64,000 nucleotides of DNA from the NCBI RefSeq assembly GCF_038007965.1, contig NZ_JBBOYD010000001.1, forward strand, positions 1,962,501-2,026,500, read 5' to 3'. The first letter of the stretch is position 1; each line of letters opens with the position of its first letter. Made by a program: the position numbers and the translations under genes. Of the stretch, positions 1 to 10,310 are shown in pieces. The DNA is from Niallia sp. FSL W8-0635 (lineage in GTDB: Bacteria > Bacillota > Bacilli > Bacillales > Cytobacillaceae). Below the pieces are notes generated by a model. It was given only the letters and a program-made list of their open reading frames with translations, made no database searches and was not told the DNA's origin.

Positions 1-1
1 G

Positions 2-442
2 GGTGATACGGTATCCTTTCGTTTTAAAGTAAGCTGTAGTAAAGGTACCTATATCAGAACACTTGCTGTGATGATAGGGGAAAAATTAGGGTATCCTGCA
101 CATATGTCAGACTTATGTAGAACACGTTCAGCAGCATTCACGGAAAAAGAATGTGTGACCTTTGAAGAGCTTGAGGAATATGTGGAAAATGGGGTACTCG
201 ATAAGTTTATTTACCCGATTGAAGACGCGCTTTTACATTTGCCGAAATATGAAATAAATGATACATTAGCAATGAAGGTACGAAATGGAACGGTATTAGA
301 AGCTCCTGTTCATTTATTGGATGAAAAGGAGCCAATTGTCATTCAAACAACAACTGGTGAAGCGTTAGCTATATATGTTCAGCATCCTACAAAAAAAGGA
401 TTAATCAAACCGTCCAAAATTTTAAAAATCTTGGAAGACTGA
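2..442 (+). CDS. truB: tRNA pseudouridine(55) synthase TruB, 3' part only
   Basis: TruB converts U55 of tRNA to pseudouridine in the T-psi-C loop. The reading frame is open from base 2, so the gene starts before the window and only the last 146 residues are seen. The early segment CSKGTYIRTL is the conserved TruB motif just after the catalytic domain, and the rest fits the C-terminal PUA-like RNA-binding part. It lies directly upstream of ribF, as in Bacillus subtilis. A weak hairpin (CACCTTTT / AAAAGGGTG, about 460-476) follows the stop but has no U-run, so read-through into ribF is likely. The catalytic aspartate is outside the window. Confidence 0.93.
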   Translation, partial: GDTVSFRFKVSCSKGTYIRTLAVMIGEKLGYPAHMSDLCRTRSAAFTEKECVTFEELEEYVENGVLDKFIYPIEDALLHLPKYEINDTLAMKVRNGTVLEAPVHLLDEKEPIVIQTTTGEALAIYVQHPTKKGLIKPSKILKILED

Positions 443-521
443 ATGAATACTGCGGACACCTTTTGAAAAAGGGTGGCAAAAAAGGATAAAGAAATTAGAG
501 CTAGAAAAGGTGAGTAGCGTA

Positions 522-1469
522 GTGAAGATAGTTAGAATTAATCATTCAGAACGAAATAAAGAGATTGATTTTCCACCGATTTCCATCGCGTTAGGATCAT
601 TTGATGGCGTACATCTTGGTCATCAAAAAGTAATCGGCGAGGCAATAAAAGTAGCCAATCAAAATGGATGGAGCAGTGCCGTTATGACATTTGATCCCCA
701 TCCTTCTATCGTACTTGGTGGGAAAACAAAAAAAGTAGATTACTTAACTTCTTTTGAATCAAAGGTAGAGCAATTAGCAAATTTGGGAATTGATTATTTA
801 TTTATTGTTGATTTCACCATCGAATTTGCTAGTTTGCCACCTCAAGAATTCGTGGACTCGTATTTAATTGGGTTGAATGTGAAGCATGTAGTAGCAGGAT
901 TTGATTATACGTATGGAAAGAAAGCACAAGGAACAGCCGAAACGCTTTCCGAGCAATCACGAGGTCAATATGAAACAACCATTATCGGAAAAGAGACTTT
1001 TGATGGCGAAAAAGTAAGTTCAACATTAATCCGTTCTCTTATCAATAATGGGGATATGGAAAAAGTTCCGGCTTTATTAGGCAGATATTATACGATAAAA
1101 GGCACTGTTATTCATGGCGATAAGCGTGGCAGAACAATTGGTTTTCCAACAGCAAACGTGAAGCAAACAAGCGATGTTATCTTGCCACCACTTGGTGTGT
1201 ATGCAGTGCGATTATTTGTAAATGAAAAGTGGTATGAAGGCGTATGTAATTTAGGCACGAAACCAACCTTCCATCCAGAGGACAAAACAGCTAGTATCGA
1301 AGTTCATATTTTCGACTTCCACCAAGACATCTATGGACATTCCGTAACAGTAGAATGGCATAAACGAATTAGAAGCGAACAAAAGTTCAATGGAATTGAC
1401 GAACTAGTAGCCCAAATTGAAAAAGATAAGCAAACTGCCTTGCAATATTTCTATGATAAAGCACAATAA
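522..1469 (+). CDS. ribF: Bifunctional riboflavin kinase / FAD synthetase
   Basis: Phosphorylates riboflavin to FMN and adenylylates FMN to FAD (called RibC in B. subtilis). The N-terminal nucleotidyltransferase domain shows GSFDGVHLGHQ near residue 25 and TFDPHP near 60. The C-terminal kinase domain shows GRTIGFPTANV near residue 205. The frame is open from a GTG at 510, but the second GTG at 522 is preferred because AAAGGTGAG sits 7 bases upstream and the resulting start VKIVRINH matches relatives. The product is 315 aa, the usual size. It follows truB at short distance and probably shares its transcript. Confidence 0.95.
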   Translation: MKIVRINHSERNKEIDFPPISIALGSFDGVHLGHQKVIGEAIKVANQNGWSSAVMTFDPHPSIVLGGKTKKVDYLTSFESKVEQLANLGIDYLFIVDFTIEFASLPPQEFVDSYLIGLNVKHVVAGFDYTYGKKAQGTAETLSEQSRGQYETTIIGKETFDGEKVSSTLIRSLINNGDMEKVPALLGRYYTIKGTVIHGDKRGRTIGFPTANVKQTSDVILPPLGVYAVRLFVNEKWYEGVCNLGTKPTFHPEDKTASIEVHIFDFHQDIYGHSVTVEWHKRIRSEQKFNGIDELVAQIEKDKQTALQYFYDKAQ

Positions 1470-1552
1470 AAATAGAATATTTCTAAGTATATTTGGAAAT
1501 ACTATATCCATATATCCCAACGAATAAATCGAAAAAAACTAGTATTAGTAAG

Positions 1553-1580
1553 TTAACTTTTTATTTCATTTTATTAGAAT
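1553..1580 (+). promoter_or_regulatory. Candidate sigma-A promoter for rpsO
   Basis: TTAACT (1553-1558) and TAGAAT (1575-1580) are spaced by 16 bases. This would give rpsO a leader of about 260 nt. Assigned by eye only. Confidence 0.4.
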
Positions 1581-1593
1581 CAATGCTAATAAG

Positions 1594-2120
<527 letters not shown>

Positions 2121-2122
2121 TT

Positions 2123-2152
2123 AAAAAAGCGGGATATTTTTCCCGCTTTTTT
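2123..2152 (+). terminator. Rho-independent terminator of rpsO
   Basis: Stem AAAAAGCGGGA / TCCCGCTTTTT with a short loop and T-run directly after the rpsO stop. Confidence 0.93.
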
Positions 2153-2309
2153 ATTGTAAATAAATGCGAATCTAACATATGGTTTCTATAGATTACATAA
2201 ATTAATTTCGTTTTTTAGTTACATTTAATGTGTATACTAGTAGAAGAGAAATTTAAGGATAGTATTCTTTCTTTTATAAGATAACGTAGGTTTTAGGTAG
2301 TTTAAACCG

Positions 2310-2346
2310 AGAACCTCCATGAAGTGAATGAGTAGAGAGGGGTTTA
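2310..2346 (+). promoter_or_regulatory. Hairpin that could mask the pnp ribosome binding site
   Basis: AACCTC at about 2312 can pair with GGGGTT, which overlaps the pnp ribosome binding site (AGAGAGGGG). The stem is only six pairs with one G-U. Control of pnp through its leader is known in E. coli by a different mechanism; here it is only suggested. Confidence 0.25.
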
Positions 2347-2349
2347 TGA

Positions 2350-4470
2350 ATGGGACAAGATAAGCATGTCTATTCCATTGACTGGGCTGGAAGAAAGCTT
2401 ACAGTCGAAATTGGACAATTAGCAAAACAAGCAAATGGTGCAGTACTTGTACGATATGGTGATACTGCTGTATTAAGCACAGCTACTGCTTCAAAAGAAC
2501 CGAAAAACTTAGACTTCTTTCCATTAACAGTAAACTATGAAGAACGCCTGTATGCAGTTGGTAAAATTCCAGGTGGCTTTATTAAAAGAGAAGGGCGTCC
2601 AAGTGAAAGAGCAATTCTTGCAAGCCGCTTAATCGATAGACCAATTCGGCCATTATTTGCTGATGGCTTCCGTAATGAAGTACAAGTAGTTAGCTTAGTA
2701 ATGAGTGTGGATCAAGATTGCACATCTGAAATGGCAGCAATGTTCGGATCTTCCTTAGCATTGTCTGTTTCTGACATACCATTTGGCGGTCCAATCGCTG
2801 GTGTATATGTAGGTAGAATCGATGGCGAATTTGTCATCAATCCAACAGTAGAGCAAGCAGAGAAAAGTGATATTAATCTTGCTGTTGCAGGAACAAAAGA
2901 TGCGATCAACATGGTAGAAGCTGGTGCGGATGAAGTTCCAGAAGAAGTAATGCTTGAAGCAATTATGTTTGGTCATGATGAAATTAAGCGTTTGATTGCC
3001 TTCCAAGAAAAAATTGCTGAAGAAATTGGCAAGGAAAAAACAGAAGTTGTTCTGTATGTATTGGACAAGGACATCGAAGCAGATGTGCGCGCATTATGCG
3101 AAAGCGAAATGCTAGATGCTATCCGTGTACAAGAGAAGCATGCTCGTGAAGCAGCTATTAAAGAAGTGAAAAATTCTGTTCTTGCGAAATATGAAGAAAA
3201 AGAAACAGAAGAAGAAGAGTTAAAGCAAGTAAAGGCGATTTTAGATAAATTAGTGAAAAATGAAGTTCGCCGTTTAATTACAGAAGATAAAGTACGCCCA
3301 GACGGACGTGGATTAGAAGAAATTCGCCCACTATCTTCAGAAGTTCATTTATTACCAAGAACACATGGATCTGGTCTATTTACTCGTGGACAAACCCAAG
3401 CATTAAGCATTTGTACATTAGGTGCTTTAGGGGACGTGCAAATATTGGACGGTCTTGGTGTAGAAGAAGAAAAACGTTTCATGCATCATTATAATTTCCC
3501 TAACTTCAGTGTTGGTGAAACAGGACCAATGCGTGGACCAGGACGAAGAGAAATCGGGCACGGTGCTTTAGGAGAAAGAGCTTTAGAACCTATTATCCCT
3601 TCTGAAAAAGACTTCCCATATACGATTCGACTTGTATCAGAAGTATTAGAATCAAATGGTTCGACTTCTCAGGCTAGTATTTGTGCAAGTACGCTTGCAA
3701 TGATGGATGCTGGGGTGCCAATTAAAGCACCAGTTGCAGGTATTGCAATGGGTCTGATTAAATCTGGTGAACATTATAGTATCCTAACAGATATTCAAGG
3801 AATGGAAGATCATTTAGGAGATATGGACTTTAAAGTAGCTGGTACTTCTAAAGGGGTAACGGCGCTTCAAATGGATATTAAAATTGATGGACTTTCTCGT
3901 GAAATTTTAGAAGAGGCATTACAACAAGCGAAAATTGGTCGTATGCAAATTCTAGATTCCATGATGGCTACAATCAATACACCTAGAGAATCTCTATCTT
4001 CTTACGCACCAAAAATCTTAATGATGTCTATTAATCCAGATAAAATTCGTGATGTTATTGGACCAAGTGGTAAACAAATCAATAAAATCATTGAAGAAAC
4101 TGGCGTGAAAATTGATATCGAGCAAGATGGTACAGTATTCATTTCTTCTGTTGATGATGAAATGAACAACAAAGCAAAACAAATTATTGAAGATATAGTT
4201 CGTGAGGTAGTAGTCGGCGAAATGTATCTTGGTAAAGTAAAACGAATTGAAAAATTCGGTTGCTTCGTTGAAATCTTCAGTGGTAAAGATGGACTTGTTC
4301 ATATTTCTGAACTTGCTGAAGAAAGAATTGGCAAAGTAGAAGATGTTGTCGCAATCGGTGACGAAATCCTTGTGAAAGTAACAGAAATCGATAAACAAGG
4401 AAGAGTTAACCTATCACGTAAAGCTGTTTTAAAGGAACAAAAAGAACAAGCAGAGAATGCTAAAAACTAA
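2350..4470 (+). CDS. pnp: Polynucleotide phosphorylase (PNPase)
   Basis: Phosphorolytic 3'-5' exoribonuclease of the RNA degradosome network. The 706 aa product has two RNase PH domains (about 1-230 and 310-550) separated by a helical linker, then a KH domain (PSGKQINKI near residue 570) and an S1 domain (about 620-690). The second PH domain keeps [15 protein letters not shown] and [11 protein letters not shown], which hold phosphate-binding and catalytic acidic residues. The start ATG has AGAGAGGGG just upstream. Position after rpsO is conserved widely in bacteria. Confidence 0.97.
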   Translation: MGQDKHVYSIDWAGRKLTVEIGQLAKQANGAVLVRYGDTAVLSTATASKEPKNLDFFPLTVNYEERLYAVGKIPGGFIKREGRPSERAILASRLIDRPIRPLFADGFRNEVQVVSLVMSVDQDCTSEMAAMFGSSLALSVSDIPFGGPIAGVYVGRIDGEFVINPTVEQAEKSDINLAVAGTKDAINMVEAGADEVPEEVMLEAIMFGHDEIKRLIAFQEKIAEEIGKEKTEVVLYVLDKDIEADVRALCESEMLDAIRVQEKHAREAAIKEVKNSVLAKYEEKETEEEELKQVKAILDKLVKNEVRRLITEDKVRPDGRGLEEIRPLSSEVHLLPRTHGSGLFTRGQTQALSICTLGALGDVQILDGLGVEEEKRFMHHYNFPNFSVGETGPMRGPGRREIGHGALGERALEPIIPSEKDFPYTIRLVSEVLESNGSTSQASICASTLAMMDAGVPIKAPVAGIAMGLIKSGEHYSILTDIQGMEDHLGDMDFKVAGTSKGVTALQMDIKIDGLSREILEEALQQAKIGRMQILDSMMATINTPRESLSSYAPKILMMSINPDKIRDVIGPSGKQINKIIEETGVKIDIEQDGTVFISSVDDEMNNKAKQIIEDIVREVVVGEMYLGKVKRIEKFGCFVEIFSGKDGLVHISELAEERIGKVEDVVAIGDEILVKVTEIDKQGRVNLSRKAVLKEQKEQAENAKN

Positions 4471-4486
4471 TAGAAGTTTTAAATAA

Positions 4487-4506
4487 AAGGCTGTTTTCTA
4501 AAAGAT
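4487..4506 (+). repeat. Solo end of the window's inverted-repeat element
   Basis: These 20 bases are identical to 40483-40502, the left end of the larger element split by the IS at 40610. Here the sequence leads straight into the pnp terminator stem. Confidence 0.55.
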
Positions 4507-4562
4507 GCCGGATAAAAACTGTTAATGGTTTAACAGATATTTTATCCGGCATCTTTTTTTGT
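4500..4562 (+). terminator. Terminator of pnp
   Basis: Long stem AAAGATGCCGGATAAAA / TTTTATCCGGCATCTTT with an inner CTGTTA/TAACAG arm, followed by a run of T. Confidence 0.93.
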
Positions 4563-4682
4563 AGAATGAAAAGACCCCTCTTGAAACAAAATAAAAATAA
4601 ATAAGGGTAAGCTCAGTCCATATTTCTGCGTTCTACCTTGTCCTTAGTAATCATACTGTAGTAATTAGGAGGGGAAAAGGTG

Positions 4683-5639
4683 ATGAAGAAATTAATTGCA
4701 CTAGTAGGGATTCTTGTAATATCTTGGTTTCTAGTTAATAATCCATTAGCTGATACATATGTTAGTACTTTACAAGAAAATTCGGTTGCAGTGACAGCGG
4801 ATAATTCCTTATATACCACGATAAGTGAAAAAGCAAAAGAGTATGAAAAAAAACCAATTGATGCAAAGCTCGATCCAGTATGGAAGGCAATTCCTGGATT
4901 AAATGGGTTAAAAGTCGATGTAGATGCGTCTTATAAAAATATGAAAAAAGGAAAGAAATTTGATGAACAAAAATTAGTTTTTCAGCAAATTAGGCCAGAA
5001 ATTTCATTAGAGGATTTACCACCTGCCCCAATATATAAAGGAAATCCAGACAAAGATACGGTAAGCTTTATTATAAATGTTGCATGGGGGAATGAATTTC
5101 TGCCTGATATTTTAGCAACGTTAAAAAAGCATCATGTGAAGGCAAGCTTTTTCTTAGAGGGGAGATGGGTCCAAAAAAATCCAGATCTTGCAAAAATGAT
5201 TGCAGAAGCTGGACATGAACTCGGAAATCATTCATATACGCATCCAGATATGAGCAAAATAAGCAGCAGCAAAATTCATGAGGAAATAGTGAAAACAAAC
5301 GATGTGATAGAAGCAACGACAGGTAAGCAGGCAACCTTACTAGCACCACCAAGCGGCTATTTTAATAATGAGGTTGTGAAGATTGCGGATCAGCAGAAAC
5401 TGAAAACAGTCATTTGGTCTGTAGATACGATTGATTGGCAAAAACCAAGCCCTGATACATTGCTTAAGAGAGTGCTTGGAAAAATCCATAATGGGGCTCT
5501 CATCCTCATGCACCCAACAGAAGTAACGACAAATAGTCTAGAGCGATTAATTATCGAAATTGAGAATAAAGGGTATAAAATAGATACGGTTAGTGACACA
5601 CTTAGTGAGGAACGGGAAAGCTTTAATACAAAAAAATAG
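4683..5639 (+). CDS. Polysaccharide deacetylase family protein, YlxY type
   Basis: Predicted exported or membrane-anchored carbohydrate esterase family 4 protein acting on cell wall or related polymers. The 318 aa product starts with a lysine pair and a hydrophobic segment (about residues 4-20), a signal peptide or anchor. The NodB domain spans about 120-300. The motif HELGNHSYTHPDM fits motif 2 (H-x3-H), but motif 1, normally TFDDG, reads INVAWGNE, so the usual metal and base aspartates are missing. Activity may be lost or altered. ATG at 4683 is 8 bases from AGGAGGGG; a GTG at 4680 is the alternative. Synteny pnp-ylxY-mlpA matches B. subtilis. Confidence 0.85.
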   Translation: MKKLIALVGILVISWFLVNNPLADTYVSTLQENSVAVTADNSLYTTISEKAKEYEKKPIDAKLDPVWKAIPGLNGLKVDVDASYKNMKKGKKFDEQKLVFQQIRPEISLEDLPPAPIYKGNPDKDTVSFIINVAWGNEFLPDILATLKKHHVKASFFLEGRWVQKNPDLAKMIAEAGHELGNHSYTHPDMSKISSSKIHEEIVKTNDVIEATTGKQATLLAPPSGYFNNEVVKIADQQKLKTVIWSVDTIDWQKPSPDTLLKRVLGKIHNGALILMHPTEVTTNSLERLIIEIENKGYKIDTVSDTLSEERESFNTKK

Positions 5640-6007
5640 TAGTTCCTTCTATCTTATAGTATTCTATAAGAAGAAAACGTTTTAAGGGCTGTTGCTTTAG
5701 CTTTATAGATGCTTTTTGTTGAAGGAAGTGTAAGCTTTAACTTATGAGGGAATAGAGGAAATGGGTGCGCCTGCAGTTAAATTCCGAAGAGCTTTTGAAG
5801 AAGAAAAAACGAAAATCAACAGGGGACCTAATAAGTAATCAACCTATCATCTCCTTTCAAGAGAAAAGGAAAATGTTATTTCATCTTTTAAACCTTCATA
5901 TGTTATGATTATAATCAAACAATATTTTGGAAAAAATAAGAGGAATAAGATATACTAGCAGTCGCAACTATTTTTAACAACTTGGTAGAAGAACAGGAGG
6001 AACATAA
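5640..6007 (+). other. ylxY-mlpA intergenic region, no clear gene
   Basis: No gene is supported here. A 25-codon frame (5761-5838) has AGAGGA only a few bases before its ATG and resembles nothing I know. Some short stretches around 5686 recall the end of the inverted-repeat element, but too weakly to call. Confidence 0.4.
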
Positions 6008-7243
6008 TTGATCAAAAGATATACTTGCCAAAATGGAGTAAGAATTGTATTGGAAAACATTCCGACCGTTCGATCTGTAGCTATTGGCGTATGGATTGGT
6101 ACAGGGTCTCGAAAAGAAGATGAAAAAAATAATGGGGTATCCCATTTTTTAGAGCATATGTTTTTTAAAGGAACGAAAACACGTAGTGCAAGAGAAATAG
6201 CTGAATCATTTGATAGTATTGGCGGGCAAGTAAATGCCTTTACTTCAAAGGAATATACTTGCTATTATGCAAAAGTGTTGGATACACATGCGGATATGGC
6301 TCTAGAAGTATTAGCAGATATGTATTTTAACTCCACTTTTGATGAAGATGAGTTAAAGAAAGAAAAAAATGTCGTTTTTGAAGAAATTAAAATGTATGAT
6401 GATACACCGGATGATATTGTTCATGATTTATTAAGTCAGGCAATCTATGATAAACATCCACTAGGTTATCCTATTTTGGGTACAGAGGATACGCTTGCTA
6501 CCTTTAATGGTGATACGTTAAGGGAATATATGTTTAATCATTATACACCAGAAAATACGGTTATTTCGATTGCTGGTAATATTACAGAAACATTTATTTC
6601 AGAGGTAGAAAAGTATTTCGGAGCATATGAAGCAGGTAAATTGGAAATAGAGCTAGTACAGCCATCTTTTCATGCAAATAATCTTTCGAGAAAAAAAGAA
6701 ACAGAGCAAGCGCATCTTTGCTTAGGTTTTAATGGATTACAGGTGGGCGATGAGAAAATGTATACACTTGTTTCCTTAAATAATATTCTTGGCGGAAGCA
6801 TGAGTAGCCGATTATTTCAAGATGTTCGTGAGCAAAAAGGCTTAGCCTACTCTGTCTTCTCTTATCATTCTGCCTACCAAGATAGTGGAATCGTAACTAT
6901 TTATGGCGGTACAGGAGCAAAACAACTAGATGAATTATTTGATACGATTCAAAATACGCTTGCTACCTTGAAAAAAGAAGGAATTACGGAAAAAGAATTA
7001 ACAAATAGTAAAGAGCAATTAAAAGGAAGTTTAATGCTAAGCTTGGAGAGTACAAATAGTCGAATGAGCAGAAATGGTAAAAACGAACTATTACTTGGCA
7101 AGCATCGTTCCTTGGATGATATTATTGCAGACATCGATCGTGTAACGAAAGAAGATGTCGATCAAATGGCAAATGCTATCTTCACCGACACATTCTCCGT
7201 CTCCCTAATCAGCCCAGACGGACAACTGCCAAAAGCACTATAA
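6008..7243 (+). CDS. mlpA: M16 family zinc protease MlpA-like
   Basis: Mitochondrial-processing-peptidase-like metalloprotease. The inverted zinc motif H-x2-E-H is intact in SHFLEHMFFKGT near residue 48, and the distal glutamate region EKNVVFEEIKMYDD follows at about 120. The 411 aa length is standard for a single-chain M16B subunit. The start is TTG at 6008, seven bases after AGGAGG. In B. subtilis MlpA lies at the same place and influences extracellular protease expression; that role here is inferred. A strong terminator follows, and the ymxH gene usually found next is absent. Confidence 0.9.
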   Translation: MIKRYTCQNGVRIVLENIPTVRSVAIGVWIGTGSRKEDEKNNGVSHFLEHMFFKGTKTRSAREIAESFDSIGGQVNAFTSKEYTCYYAKVLDTHADMALEVLADMYFNSTFDEDELKKEKNVVFEEIKMYDDTPDDIVHDLLSQAIYDKHPLGYPILGTEDTLATFNGDTLREYMFNHYTPENTVISIAGNITETFISEVEKYFGAYEAGKLEIELVQPSFHANNLSRKKETEQAHLCLGFNGLQVGDEKMYTLVSLNNILGGSMSSRLFQDVREQKGLAYSVFSYHSAYQDSGIVTIYGGTGAKQLDELFDTIQNTLATLKKEGITEKELTNSKEQLKGSLMLSLESTNSRMSRNGKNELLLGKHRSLDDIIADIDRVTKEDVDQMANAIFTDTFSVSLISPDGQLPKAL

Positions 7244-7268
7244 TAAAAAGCTACATATAAGAACAATG

Positions 7269-7309
7269 AACTAGGAGACAGAGATTAATTCTGTTTCCTA
7301 GTTTTTTTA
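7269..7309 (+). terminator. Terminator of mlpA
   Basis: Stem AACTAGGAGACAGA / TTCTGTTTCCTAGTT followed by T-run. Confidence 0.92.
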
Positions 7310-7553
7310 TTTATCCCCTTATTTATTCATACTAGGCAGCTCATCGCCCTCCCTGTAAAAAGAGTGTATCCGGAGCGAAATCAACCACCTTGTTTTAAAA
7401 GTTCATTCTTATAGCCGATTGTTCTAAATAAAGAAGAAAACCTTCTTTTTGAGGAATTACTTGAAACAACTCACCTAATAATGTGTATTTACATAAGATG
7501 TTGAAGTAGCGAGCTATGAAAACAGGATCTTGAAAAAAGAAGGTGAAATATTC
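7310..7553 (+). promoter_or_regulatory. dpaA upstream region with possible mother-cell sigma site
   Basis: No gene is visible. CATAAGATG at 7492 with CACC about 16 bases upstream loosely resembles a sigma-K promoter, the factor that drives this operon in B. subtilis. The match is weak. A GGAGCGAAATCAACCA stretch near 7371 resembles a common Bacillaceae intergenic repeat. Confidence 0.3.
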
Positions 7554-8435
7554 ATGCTGAAAGGGATGAAAATCGCGGTTATCGGCGGTGATGCAAGGCA
7601 GTTAGAGATTGTTCGCAAGTTAACCGAACAACAAGCAATCCTTTCATTAATTGGGTTTGAGCAACTAGACCATGCATTCACCGGAGCTACAAAAGAAAAA
7701 ATCGATAACGTAGATTTTTCGAAAATAGATGCTATTATCTTACCCGTAAAAGGAACAGATCTAAATGGGCAAGTTGATACAATCTTTTCGAACGAAAAGG
7801 TTTTTTTAACAAAAGAAATATTAGAAAAAACCCCAGAGCATTGCACCGTATATTCAGGGATAACGAATGAATATTTAAATTTGCTTATTAAAGAAACAAA
7901 GCGAAAACTCGTTCAATTATTTGATCGAGATGATGTAGCAATATTAAATTCCATTCCAACCGTAGAAGGTACGATTATGATGGCAATTCAACATACAGAT
8001 ACTACGATACATGGCTCCAAGGTAATTGTGCTTGGGCTAGGACGTGTAGGAATGAGTGTTGCAAGAACTTTCCACGCCTTAGGTGCGAAAGTAAAGGTTG
8101 CAGCCAATCAAAGTGAACATATTGCTCGCATTATAGAAATGGGATTAACTCCTGTACATTTAGATGATTTACAAATTGCGGTGGAAGATATTGATATTTG
8201 TATCAATACTATTCCCCATCTTGTTGTAACTTCTGAAGTTATTGAAAAAATGCCATTACACACATTGGTACTTGATTTAGCATCGAAACCAGGTGGAACG
8301 GATTTTCAATATGCAGAAAAAAGAGGGGTTAAGGCATTACTTGCACCAAGTCTACCAGGGATAGTAGCTCCGAAAACAGCTGGGAATATACTTGCAGATG
8401 TCTTAGCTCAATTACTCGCAGAACAACCGCAATAA
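7554..8435 (+). CDS. dpaA: Dipicolinate synthase subunit A
   Basis: With DpaB it oxidises the product of DapA to dipicolinic acid, the calcium-chelating solute of the spore core; it acts in the mother cell late in sporulation (SpoVFA). The 293 aa product begins MLKGMKIAVIGGDARQLE, very close to B. subtilis SpoVFA, and has a second Rossmann nucleotide-binding segment VLGLGRVGMSVARTF near residue 160. The frame is open from a TTG at 7530, but ATG 7554 has AAGGTGA 7 bases upstream. It is followed by dpaB after 17 bases. Confidence 0.96.
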   Translation: MLKGMKIAVIGGDARQLEIVRKLTEQQAILSLIGFEQLDHAFTGATKEKIDNVDFSKIDAIILPVKGTDLNGQVDTIFSNEKVFLTKEILEKTPEHCTVYSGITNEYLNLLIKETKRKLVQLFDRDDVAILNSIPTVEGTIMMAIQHTDTTIHGSKVIVLGLGRVGMSVARTFHALGAKVKVAANQSEHIARIIEMGLTPVHLDDLQIAVEDIDICINTIPHLVVTSEVIEKMPLHTLVLDLASKPGGTDFQYAEKRGVKALLAPSLPGIVAPKTAGNILADVLAQLLAEQPQ

Positions 8436-8452
8436 GGAAAGGAGAAATAAAT

Positions 8453-9049
8453 ATGGGTAGTTTACAAGGAAAAAGAATTGGATTTGGTATTTCAGGATCT
8501 CACTGTACGTATGCAGAAGTAGTACCACAAGTAGAAAAGCTAGTATCACTTGGGGCAGAAGTTGTACCAGTTGTCACAGGAAATGTAAAAAATACGGATA
8601 CTCGATTCGGTAAGGGGAAGGATTGGGTTAGCAAAGTGGAAGAAATAACAGGTCAGCCAATAATCGACAGTATCGTAGCAGCAGAGCCACTTGGACCGAA
8701 AGCGCCTCTAGATTGTATGGTCATTGCCCCTTTAACAGGAAATAGCATGAGCAAATTTGCAAATGCGATGACAGACAATGCGGTGTTAATGGCGGCAAAA
8801 GCTACATTGCGAAATCAAAAGCCTGTTGTATTGGGAATTTCTACAAACGATGCACTAGGATTAAACGGGATGAATTTAATGCGTTTAATGGCAACAAAGA
8901 ATATATTCTTCATCCCATTTGGTCAGGATGATCCAGAAAAGAAACCAAATTCTATGGTAGCAAGAATGACTATGCTTGCAGAAACGATTGAGGCAGCATT
9001 AGAATACAAACAGATTCAGCCAGTAATTGTGGAGAAATATTTAGATTAA
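8453..9049 (+). CDS. dpaB: Dipicolinate synthase subunit B
   Basis: Flavoprotein-fold partner of DpaA in dipicolinate synthesis (SpoVFB). The 198 aa product has the flavoprotein-family start GKRIGFGISGSHCTYAEV and the later segment IAPLTGNSMSKFANAMTDN typical of the family. The ATG follows GAAAGGAGAAATAA. It is the last gene of the dpa operon, ended by a strong terminator, so sporulation expression is separated from asd-dapG-dapA, which supply the shared precursor. Confidence 0.96.
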   Translation: MGSLQGKRIGFGISGSHCTYAEVVPQVEKLVSLGAEVVPVVTGNVKNTDTRFGKGKDWVSKVEEITGQPIIDSIVAAEPLGPKAPLDCMVIAPLTGNSMSKFANAMTDNAVLMAAKATLRNQKPVVLGISTNDALGLNGMNLMRLMATKNIFFIPFGQDDPEKKPNSMVARMTMLAETIEAALEYKQIQPVIVEKYLD

Positions 9050-9066
9050 CAAGTATTTTTGTAAAA

Positions 9067-9133
9067 TCACCGAATAAACAAGGCGCTTTTTGTAATCCGA
9101 TCGGAATTCTTTAGCGCCAATCGGTGTTTTTTG
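9067..9133 (+). terminator. Terminator of the dpa operon
   Basis: Nested stem: outer CACCGA/TCGGTG, inner GGCGCT/AGCGCC, and a central TCCGATCGGA palindrome, followed by T6. Confidence 0.9.
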
Positions 9134-9257
9134 AAAGAATCTGATAAAAGTTTCTTTTATTGCTGCTTGAATATGTTAAAATAGATAATATTATTTAAGG
9201 CGGTGCATGACGCTAGCCTATTATCATTAGAGAAAGCCTTTGGAAGGAGAACCATTA

Positions 9258-10304
9258 ATGGATCAATTAAAAGGATATAACGTAGCAGTAGTTGGAGCAA
9301 CAGGGGCTGTTGGTCAGCAAATGATCAAAACATTAGAAAGCAGAGATTTTCCTATTTCAACATTAACACTTTTGTCATCAAAACGTTCAGCGGGGACAAA
9401 AGTTTCTTATAAAGAGAAGGAAATTGTTGTTCAAGAAGCAACTCCAGATAGCTTTAAAGGAATTGATATTGCATTATTTAGCGCAGGTGGCGGAGTATCG
9501 AAGGATTTAGCACCACATGCGGTAAGACATGGAGCAATTGTCGTGGATAATACAAGTGCATTCCGTATGGATGAAGAGGTACCATTAGTAGTACCAGAAG
9601 TGAATGAAGAAGATCTTCGCAAGCATAAAGGAATTATTGCAAATCCGAACTGTTCTACTATTCAAATGGTCGTAGCTCTACAACCATTAAAAGAAAAATA
9701 TGGACTTTCAAAAGTATTAGTATCTACTTATCAAGCTGTTTCTGGATCAGGTGCAGCAGCAGTAGAAGAATTAAATAGCCAAACGCAAGCTATTCTTAAT
9801 AACGAAGAATTCGAGCCAAAAATTCTTCCTGTTAAAAGTGATAAGAAGCATTATCAAATTGCCTTTAATGCAGTTCCGCAAATTGATGTGTTCACAGAAA
9901 ATGGATTCACTTATGAAGAAATGAAAATGATTAATGAAACAAAGAAAATCATGCATGCAGATGATTTAAAAGTGGCAGCAACATGTGTGCGAATTCCAGT
10001 TGCGACAGGTCATTCTGAATCTGTTTATTTTGAGTTAGACAATGATCAAGTAACAGCAGCAGAAATCAAGGAATTGTTAGGATCAGCACCTGGTATTGTG
10101 CTTCAGGATGATCCAAGTAATCAAATTTATCCAATGCCTGCAGACTGTGTAGGAAGCAATGATGTATTTGTTGGCCGTATTCGTCAAGATTTAGACGTGA
10201 AAAACGGGTTCCATATGTGGGTAGTATCAGATAATTTGTTAAAGGGTGCCGCATGGAACTCTGTACAAATAGCAGAAAGCCTAATTAAATTAGGACTTGT
10301 ATAA
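9258..10304 (+). CDS. asd: Aspartate-semialdehyde dehydrogenase
   Basis: Reduces aspartyl phosphate to aspartate semialdehyde, the branch point to lysine, diaminopimelate, methionine and threonine. The 348 aa product has the NADP-binding start [14 protein letters not shown], the catalytic cysteine in ANPNCSTIQ near residue 130, and the histidine in ATGHSESV near 250. ATG 9258 is 9 bases after GGAAGGAG; the frame is open from 9240. It heads the asd-dapG-dapA set, but a structured 360-base gap separates it from dapG. Confidence 0.97.
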   Translation: MDQLKGYNVAVVGATGAVGQQMIKTLESRDFPISTLTLLSSKRSAGTKVSYKEKEIVVQEATPDSFKGIDIALFSAGGGVSKDLAPHAVRHGAIVVDNTSAFRMDEEVPLVVPEVNEEDLRKHKGIIANPNCSTIQMVVALQPLKEKYGLSKVLVSTYQAVSGSGAAAVEELNSQTQAILNNEEFEPKILPVKSDKKHYQIAFNAVPQIDVFTENGFTYEEMKMINETKKIMHADDLKVAATCVRIPVATGHSESVYFELDNDQVTAAEIKELLGSAPGIVLQDDPSNQIYPMPADCVGSNDVFVGRIRQDLDVKNGFHMWVVSDNLLKGAAWNSVQIAESLIKLGLV

Positions 10305-10310
10305 GTAAAG

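Noticed and set aside
4018..4398. Long minus-strand open frame inside pnp
   Set aside because: Antisense to a highly conserved gene, no ribosome binding site and an implausible Asn/Phe-rich composition; a shadow of the pnp codons.
5761..5838. 25-codon frame before mlpA
   Set aside because: The ribosome binding site is too close to the ATG and nothing supports translation.
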